Source: Streptomyces griseoaurantiacus (GTDB taxonomy: Bacteria > Actinomycetota > Actinomycetes > Streptomycetales > Streptomycetaceae). Taken from it: a DNA stretch of 64,000 nt. Of this stretch, positions 58,922 to 64,000 are shown one piece after another (position 1 is the stretch's first letter; every line of letters begins with the position of its first letter). The notes beneath the pieces are model-generated. The model was not told where the DNA came from. It worked only from the letters and a program-made list of their open reading frames with translations, and did no database searches. Made by a program: the position numbers and the translations under genes. The stretch spans positions 18,125-82,124 of the forward strand of contig BNBP01000028.1 in assembly GCA_014656015.1 (NCBI GenBank), in the 5' to 3' direction.

Positions 58922-59182
58922 GGAACGCCATGACCGGCACCCCCGGCTCTTCCCCGGCAGCGCATGGGTGGGTGGGCGAGGTCCGACACCCGGTCGGGGG
59001 CGCCCTCACGTCACCCGCCCTCGGTGGTCCAAGGCTGTTTGCGCTGGTCGGAGGCGATTCACCTGTTGTGCTTGTGGGTGTCAGCAGGAACGGGCGTTGG
59101 TTTCCTGGGCCGTTGGTTTTTAGTGTGGGGGTGTGGCGCCGTACGGCGCCGTGCACGTACGAGGATGTCCTGGAGGAGTTCC

Positions 59183-60040
59183 ATGCGGGAGCGCACTATT
59201 GGTGGGCGAGCCGTCTCCGCGGTGGGTCTGGGCGGGATGCCGATGTCGATCGAGGGGCGTCCGGACGCGGAGCGCTCGATCGCGACCGTTCACGCCGCGC
59301 TGGAGGCCGGTGTCACCCTGATCGACACGGCGGACGCCTATCACCTCAAGGCGGGGGAGGTCGGTCACAACGAGGAACTCATCGCCCGGGCGCTGCGCGA
59401 GTACGGCTCGGGCGCCGCGGACGTGCTCGTCGCCACGAAGGGCGGGCACCTGCGTCCCGGCGACGGGACGTGGACGCTCAACGGCGATCCGCAGTACGTG
59501 AAGCGGGCCGCGAAGGAGTCCGCCCGGCGGCTCGGTGTCGAGGCGATCGGCCTGTACCAGTTCCACCGTCCCGATCCCGCCGTGCCGTACGCCGAGTCCG
59601 TCGGTGCGCTGAGTGAGCTGCTGGACGAGGGCGTCATCCTGATGGCCGGGATCTCGAACGCGGACGTGACGCAGATCGACGTCGCACAGGAAGTGCTCGG
59701 CGGCCGACTGGTGTCGGTGCAGAACCAGTTCTCGCCCGCCTTCCGTTCGAGTCTGCCGGAGCTGGAGCGTTGCGCCGAGCTCGGCATCGCTTTCCTGCCG
59801 TGGAGCCCGCTGGGCGGTATCGCGAACGCCAAGGACCTCGCGGAGCACCACGGGGCGTTCCAGCAGGTCGCCGACGAGGTCGGTGTCAGTGTCCACCGGG
59901 TCACCCTGGCGTGGGAGCTCGCGCTCGCTCCTGTCGTCGTCCCGATCCCGGGTGCCTCTCGCCCGGAGAGCATCCGTGACTCCGCCGCCGCGGCCGACCT
60001 CGACCTCACGGCCGAGCAGGTCGCGCGGCTGTCCGCCTGA
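59183..60040 (+). CDS. Aldo/keto reductase
   Basis: A 285-residue AKR from ATG 59183 with GGAGGAG upstream. The active-site tetrad is visible: Asp and Tyr in LIDTADAYHLKAG, Lys in VLVATKGGH, and His in LYQFHRPDP. The C-terminal VPIPGASRPESIRDS binds NADPH phosphate. It is distinct from the 17-kb AKR. Lies 261 bp downstream of the NADP-reductase gene, same strand; a strong hairpin follows. Confidence 0.87.
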   Translation: MRERTIGGRAVSAVGLGGMPMSIEGRPDAERSIATVHAALEAGVTLIDTADAYHLKAGEVGHNEELIARALREYGSGAADVLVATKGGHLRPGDGTWTLNGDPQYVKRAAKESARRLGVEAIGLYQFHRPDPAVPYAESVGALSELLDEGVILMAGISNADVTQIDVAQEVLGGRLVSVQNQFSPAFRSSLPELERCAELGIAFLPWSPLGGIANAKDLAEHHGAFQQVADEVGVSVHRVTLAWELALAPVVVPIPGASRPESIRDSAAAADLDLTAEQVARLSA

Positions 60041-60076
60041 CAGGTCCGGTACTCGGTTCTCGTCCGGTGCCGCCGG

Positions 60077-60113
60077 ACACGTCACACCCGCTTCTGCGGA
60101 CGGTGTGACGTGT
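60077..60113 (+). terminator. Strong terminator hairpin after aldo/keto reductase
   Basis: ACACGTCACAC (60077-60087) is perfectly inverted at 60103-60113. Within the loop CCGC-TTCT-GCGG forms a second stem. A smaller GTCCGG/CCGGAC hairpin directly precedes it. Confidence 0.7.
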
Positions 60114-60706
60114 CACGGCTGACACCTGGAGGTGGTTGCGACCCGGGGGGCGGGGCCGTGGCTTCGCCCACTCCCCGGCTGCCGCTTGTGCCCGGCCTGG
60201 CGCGAGGGGCAGACGACGGACGGACGCCTGGGACCGGTGGGGACGATCGTGTGCTCATCGAAGAGTTGTTCCAGGGCCTCGTGGCCGTGCTCACGGTGGT
60301 ATGCCATCTCTCGGCCGCGGTGGTGGCAAGGGCCCGGAGGATGCGGGCATCGCCGTCCGGCAGCGGGCAGTGTTCCAGGCCCAGGGCCGTGCAGGTGGGT
60401 GCGGCTGATCAGCAGGTGGTCGCAGTGCGACCCGGGCAGCCACGGCTCGTGGCGACGGAGACCGGCCGCTTCGGCAAGCGGTTCGCCGCCGTCACGGTGC
60501 GCACACCGGACCGCCGCTGGTGCCCGATCGAGATCGAGGCGGCGTCCTGGTGCTGTTTCGCTGAGTGGGATTTCGCCGTCGACGAGGTCCTGGACGCCTA
60601 CTTCGAGGACGACGGACCGGAGACGGCGTCGGAGCCGGGCCCGAGCCCGAGACGGAGCGAAGTCGGACAACGCCGCGAAGCCGCACGTCGACGCTGCTGA
60701 CTCTTA
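60114..60706. other. 593-bp stretch without intact gene
   Basis: Neither strand carries a frame with consistent high-GC codon bias. The minus strand has short fragments (for example LGLEHCPLPDGDARILRALA and, in another frame, REMAYHREHGHEALEQLF) that look like a decayed, frameshifted coding sequence I cannot identify. It ends at the insertion sequence boundary. Confidence 0.4.
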
Positions 60707-60724
60707 GACGTCGTTTCTTATGGC
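60707..60724. repeat. Left terminal inverted repeat of IS
   Basis: 18-bp end of the IS5-family element; preceded by TTA. Matches the right end except for one base. Confidence 0.8.
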
Positions 60725-60746
60725 GTGATCATTCGTTGAGCCGTTC

Positions 60747-61567
60747 ATGACGGATCTGGTTGAGCGGTTGGCGCCGGACGAGTTGTGGGTGTTGTTCCGG
60801 CGGGTGGTGTCGCCGACGGTGGTGATACGTCCGCAGGGCGGTGGCCGACGTCGCGCGGGTGACCGTGAGGCCTTGGCCGCGATCATCTTTGTGGCGACCT
60901 CGGGCTGCACCTGGCGCCAGCTGCCGCCGGTCTTCGGGCCGAGTTGGCAAACGGTCTACCGGCGTTTCGCCCAGTGGAGCCGGGACCGGGTCTGGGCCCG
61001 GCTCTATCGCGTGATCCTTGACGAACTCGGGGTGCGGGGTGAGCTGGACTGGTCGAGATGCGCGATCGACTCGGTCAGTCTGCGGGCGGCAAAAGGGGGC
61101 CTTTGACGGGACCGAATCCGACCGACCGCGGCAAACTGGGATCGAAGATCCACCTGATCTGCGACCGGAACGGACTGCCACTGTCTCTGGGAATCTCCGG
61201 GGCGAACATGCACGACAGTCAGGGCCTAGAGCCGCTCGTGCGGGGCATCCCGCCTATCCGCTCTCGCCGCGGCCCCCGTCGGCGACGGCCGGCGAAACTG
61301 CACGCCGACAAGGGTTACGACTATGACCACCTGCGCCGATGGCTCCGCAAGCGTGGCATCCGCCCCCGCATCGCCCGTAAGGGCGTTGAGTCCTCACAAC
61401 GGCTGGGTCGGCACCGCTGGGTCGTGGAGAGAACTGTGTCCTGGCTGGCCGGCTGCCGCAGGCTCCATCGACGCTACGAACGCAAGGCCGAACACTTCCT
61501 CGCCTTCGTCGGCATAGCAGCGACTCTCATCGGTTACCGTCGCCTGAACACCCTGCTCATGGCCTGA
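60747..61567 (+). CDS. IS5-family transposase, expressed by -1 frameshift
   Basis: Frame A (60747-61106, 119 residues) holds the DUF4096 helix-turn-helix region (FVATSGCTWRQLPPVFGPSW, YRRFAQWSRDRVW) and the first catalytic Asp (CAIDSVSLRAAKGG). Frame B (about 61090-61567) is in -1 and holds the rest of the DDE domain: DRGKLGSKIHLICDRNGLPL, HADKGYDYDHLR (second Asp), and RHRWVVERTVSWL (Glu). The overlap contains AAAAGGGGG at 61091-61099, a slippery run at which the ribosome can slip back one base. Both halves look undamaged, so it may still be active. Confidence 0.85.
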
Positions 61568-61913
61568 GCCGGTCCTGCTGCACGTCGAAGCAGACCAGCC
61601 CCATGGACTCTGCCGTGGCCGCCGCGTAGGCCGAAGCCTCCTCAGCCATGCTCCACCGCACGGGGAAGTAGATCAGCGGACCACTGGCTTCGCCGATCAA
61701 CGGGCCGGTCGACCAGGGCGAAGTGTCCTCGTCGTCCTCGGCAAGGTCGCACCACCGCTCGAGCAGCACGGCGACGTACGCCGCGATGCGTTCGGACGGA
61801 GGCTCTTCCACCTCGCTGTCGATGTAGCGGTCGTACAGGTCACTGAAGACCCGACCGGCAGTCTTGTCATCCGCCGGCCTCTCGCCTTCCCAGACAGCAA
61901 GGTCGTAGCTCAT
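61557..61913 (-). CDS. Small acidic protein (SYDLAVWEGERP family), IS passenger
   Basis: A 118-residue protein starting MSYDLAVWEGERPADD and ending GLVCFDVQQDRLRP, with IYFPVRWSMAEEA in between. This is a widespread actinomycete family of unannotated small proteins; polymorphic-toxin immunity proteins have a similar size and acidity, but I cannot prove that link. No signal peptide or membrane segment. Its stop overlaps the transposase tail by 11 bp on the opposite strand, and it lies within the IS inverted repeats. The toxin, if any, is not visible. Confidence 0.65.
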   Translation of the reverse strand: MSYDLAVWEGERPADDKTAGRVFSDLYDRYIDSEVEEPPSERIAAYVAVLLERWCDLAEDDEDTSPWSTGPLIGEASGPLIYFPVRWSMAEEASAYAAATAESMGLVCFDVQQDRLRP

Positions 61914-61941
61914 GACCGCAGACTCTCATGCCGCTCTGACA

Positions 61942-61959
61942 GCCATAAGAAACGACCTC
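61942..61959. repeat. Right terminal inverted repeat of IS
   Basis: 18-bp right end, followed by TTA. It lies beyond the small minus-strand gene, which places that gene inside the element. Confidence 0.8.
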
Positions 61960-62209
61960 TTACTGGCGTGCCGCATGCGATTCTCATGTAGATGTCAATT
62001 CAGAGAACTCCAAGGCCCGCTAGCTGTAGGAGCGTCGGCTCTCTCCGGTATTCCTCGTACGGGGCGGCACTCGCTCTCGCGGGCTCTACACCAGTCCGGC
62101 GTCACTCACATGACCGCTGGGACCGTGTTTGTACTGCGTTTACCCTATCCGAACAGGAACACTCACCCCTACTTCGCGACGTTCCCGGCGAACCAGGCGA
62201 TCTTCGATC

Positions 62210-62239
62210 TTGCAAGGGCTCCTGGGGTTCAAGTACCGT
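62210..62239 (+). promoter_or_regulatory. Promoter for leaderless small secreted protein
   Basis: TTGCAA (62210-62215) and TACCGT (62234-62239) are 18 bp apart. The start would be at about 62246, beside the GTG at 62247, and no Shine-Dalgarno is present (TTCTCCCC precedes GTG). Confidence 0.5.
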
Positions 62240-62246
62240 TCTCCCC

Positions 62247-62627
62247 GTGAAAAAAACCAACCCCGGTAGAGTTCAGGGATTACTTAAGAGGATTTCCGTC
62301 GCGGCGGCAGTTGCCGCCGGATTGACGATAGCAATCCCAGCGACTCCCGCCGCTGCAGTCAGCTCCGTAAATTGTGGATGGCCCTCGACGATCGACGAGC
62401 ATGCTCGCGTGACGTCATACGGCTTGCCGACATGTTTCGCGAATTCTGGTTCGATGAACGTGAATATTCACGATGTCGCGAATTTCCATTCGGGCAACAA
62501 TAAGGTCACGTTTTTCTGCACTATCGAAGGGGGCACTTATCAGAACGCTCTCACTCTGGAGAAGTGGCAGGACCACTCCCTGACGTTCGGTCTCACTGCC
62601 CGCGTGACTTCGGTGGTTATCTGGTGA
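62247..62627 (+). CDS. Small secreted beta/gamma-crystallin-like protein
   Basis: A 126-residue precursor from GTG 62247. Residues 1-38 form a Sec signal (KKTN start, AAAVAAGLTIAIPATPAAA). The mature part has two Cys (NCGW, TCF) plus a third (FFCTIEG), and MNVNIHDVANFHSGNNKVTF, which resembles the beta/gamma-crystallin motif of Streptomyces killer-toxin-like/metalloproteinase-inhibitor-fold proteins. Base composition is far lower in GC than the rest, and Leu12 is TTA. These suggest recent acquisition and bldA-dependent expression. It lies just right of the IS. Could be an inhibitor or antimicrobial; undetermined. Confidence 0.6.
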   Translation: MKKTNPGRVQGLLKRISVAAAVAAGLTIAIPATPAAAVSSVNCGWPSTIDEHARVTSYGLPTCFANSGSMNVNIHDVANFHSGNNKVTFFCTIEGGTYQNALTLEKWQDHSLTFGLTARVTSVVIW

Positions 62628-63306
62628 CCGGGCAGCACTGACGAACTCCTCTGCCCGCGACGGCCAGAATTCCCTTCCTGGCCGTCCCGGGTCGGCAGTG
62701 CCATTTCGAGGATCGAGCATCCGCCCATCGGCGTCCGGGCGGGTGACGACCTTACCGAAGCCGCCGTGACAGCTGGCCGGCCGGAGGCAATGGAGGGCCG
62801 GCTCGACATGGCAACGGCCGTCCTTGCTTCCAGCAACTCCGACCATCTCGCGATGTTCGTCCCACGTTCCCGGGCGCTGCTGGCACCGGGCAGCGACGCA
62901 CGGTCTCATTGTGAGGAGGCGATCAGACGCGGGGAACGGACGACCGCGTTCCTCGAAAACGCACCGCCGACACCCAGGTCGTACGCATCCTCACCGAACT
63001 CGGCGTCACCTCCCGCACACACATTGCCGCCGCCATGGGTGCTCAGGAGTCCCCGCAGAGTGAACAGTGAGGCCAGTCCCACTTGCCGTATCGCCCCCTG
63101 GAGACACCCTCCTGCTCCATACCAACGGCCCTATCTCGCCCCCGTCACATCCTCAGCGGGGGCCGGCACAGACTTCTGCCCGCGGCCGCACACCAGAGCG
63201 GCGCGCCTCTGCCTCCGGCCAGGCGAGGCCGTGTTGGCCCTGCCCTGCCTGGCCCGATCCGATCGGATCTATGTGAGGCAAGGTGCAGGAGGTCATAAAG
63301 GTGATG
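62628..63306. other. Decayed region with gene fragments
   Basis: Apart from the LuxR-like relic, no frame is convincing. Composition and lack of long, biased frames suggest degenerated DNA between the small secreted protein and the truncated hydrolase. Confidence 0.45.
62954..63070 (+). pseudogene. Relic of LuxR-family regulator C-terminus
   Basis: RKRTADTQVVRILTELGVTS followed by RTHIAAAMGAQ resembles the recognition helix and end of LuxR/LAL helix-turn-helix domains. The reading is open only for about 40 codons upstream to a stop, and the matching N-terminal fragments lie in another frame (for example HCEEAIRRGERTTAFLENA). Probably a broken remnant. Confidence 0.45.
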
Positions 63307-63945
63307 TCAGGCGAGGAAGTCGGTCAGGGTCGTGAGGAACCAGTCAGGGTCTTCTTCAGCGACGAAGTGTCCGGTGGGTGCGACGGCGCCTTGCACATTG
63401 TCCGCGTGAGGGGCGAGGAACTCGGCGAGGCTGGTGCCGGAGTGCGTGGTGCCGACGGCCAGGACAGGCATGGACAGCTTGCGCCGCGCGAGCAGGGTGC
63501 GGTTGTCGTGACCGTCATCAAGGAGTGTGCGGTAGTGGGCGAAGCCTGCGCGCAGTCTCTCCCTGCCGGTGTAGGCCTGGGCGTAGGCGGCCAGGTCGGC
63601 TTCGCTGAAGGTGCCCGGATTGGACATGGCGGTGAACGTGGCGGTGACGAACTCCAGTTCGTGGCCGTCGAGGAGCATCTCTGGTATGTCGGGAGTCATG
63701 AAGAAGCCGAAGTGCCACATGCCGCCCTCCGCGACGTTCATCGCTTCTTCCAGGCCGAGGCCGGGCAACAGAGCGTCGAGCAGGACCAGATGGGAGATGT
63801 CCTCGGGGTGGGAGGCTGCCCAGGCCAGGGCGATCATCGAGCCGATGTCATGGCCAGTCACCGCGACGGGGCCTGTCAGAGGTCGTTCTCTTTCCGAACC
63901 TTGTGTGCGGATTCCGCTGGTCAGGCATGGGATTGCGCGTGCCAC
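63307..63945 (-). pseudogene. 5'-truncated alpha/beta hydrolase (epoxide-hydrolase-like)
   Basis: The 212-residue reading keeps the nucleophile elbow VTGHDIGSMIALAWA, with Asp as in epoxide hydrolases, the cap (MWHFGFFMTPDIPEMLL) and the catalytic His (PTGHFVAEEDPDWF). The N-terminal 80 or so residues with the HG oxyanion motif are replaced by unrelated sequence (CLTSGIRTQGSERERPL), so the enzyme is probably not functional. The in-frame reading extends to the window edge, so the junction could be with another element. Confidence 0.6.
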
Positions 63946-64000
63946 GAAAGCCTCGACTCGTTGCTGATCGAGTTGCCGTGGGGGTGGCGGATGCCGTCGA

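Larger units (their letters stand above)
60707..61959 (+). mobile_element. IS5-family insertion sequence with passenger gene, 1253 bp
   Basis: Terminal inverted repeats: GACGTCGTTTCTTATGGC at 60707-60724 and its inverse GCCATAAGAAACGACCTC at 61942-61959 match at 17 of 18 positions, including 15 in a row. The trinucleotide TTA flanks both ends (60704-60706, 61960-61962), fitting a target duplication. Inside are a two-frame transposase and, beyond it, a tail-to-tail small gene on the opposite strand. Ordinary members are about 850-900 bp, so the extra 375 bp is a passenger segment. Confidence 0.8.

Noticed and set aside
1..64000. CRISPR arrays, tRNA or rRNA genes
   Set aside because: I saw no regularly spaced repeats, no tRNA-like cloverleaf and no rRNA sequence.

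Overview
This window is typical Streptomyces DNA: very high GC, GC-rich third codon positions, GTG/TTG starts, TAT and lipoprotein export signals, many TetR/LacI/AraC-type regulators, and rare TTA codons confined to accessory genes. A tap-tpg pair (telomere-associated protein and telomere terminal protein) at 18.9-21.8 kb points to the arm of a linear replicon, most likely a chromosome arm. The content is mostly conditional, as expected there: secreted glycosidases, a natural-product cluster, regulator/reductase cassettes, an insertion sequence and gene relics.

Layout. 0-17 kb: end of a PIG-L deacetylase, YdeI-like and DUF2071 proteins, an SPFH/NAD-kinase-like operon under a long inverted repeat, a quinone oxidoreductase, an aromatic-ring monooxygenase, a large secreted GH78 alpha-L-rhamnosidase, a divergent TetR/NADP-reductase pair, a cupin/GlxA-type regulator pair, a 2'-5' RNA ligase-like protein, and an AraC regulator with an alpha/beta hydrolase. 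17-25 kb: an aldo/keto reductase/TetR pair with a three-copy operator, tap-tpg, a YdcF-like membrane protein and a TetR/SDR pair with twin operators. 24.9-28 kb: a 1042-residue secreted protein with two discoidin domains and an unidentified catalytic part. 28.2-37.4 kb: a terpenoid or meroterpenoid cluster (aminotransferase, polyprenyl synthase, UbiA prenyltransferase, FAD monooxygenase, TauD-type dioxygenase, sulfotransferase) divergent from a squalene-cyclase-like protein that lacks the DxDD acid motif. 37.6-43.1 kb: an EndoH-type endoglycosidase, an O-methyltransferase, and an operon of an MfnB-like furan synthase, an aldehyde dehydrogenase and an aryl-alcohol-type dehydrogenase. 43.3-43.8 kb: a decayed ABC ATPase whose two halves lie on opposite strands. 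43.8-55.4 kb: a complete alpha-mannan utilisation locus (LacI regulator, ROK kinase, mannose-6-phosphate isomerase, ABC importer, GH76 endo-mannanase, GH38 alpha-mannosidase). 55.6-60.1 kb: a DHFR-like reductase, an SDR, a second TetR/NADP-reductase pair and an aldo/keto reductase. 60.7-62.0 kb: an IS5-family element that appears to carry a passenger gene. 62-64 kb: a low-GC small secreted protein, then relics of a LuxR regulator and a 5'-truncated hydrolase.

How the genes work together. EndoH would release high-mannose glycans, the GH76 and GH38 enzymes would shorten mannans, the importer would take up the products, and the isomerase and kinase would feed them into glycolysis. LacI-type operators lie between the divergent isomerase and importer genes. 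In the furan operon the synthase product carries an aldehyde and a phosphorylated hydroxymethyl group, which suits the two dehydrogenases beside it. The terpenoid operon starts with a TTA-containing aminotransferase gene and its neighbouring sulfotransferase also has a TTA codon, so bldA-dependent timing is likely. The furan operon and the DxDD-less cyclase cluster are the two best candidates for undescribed chemistry.
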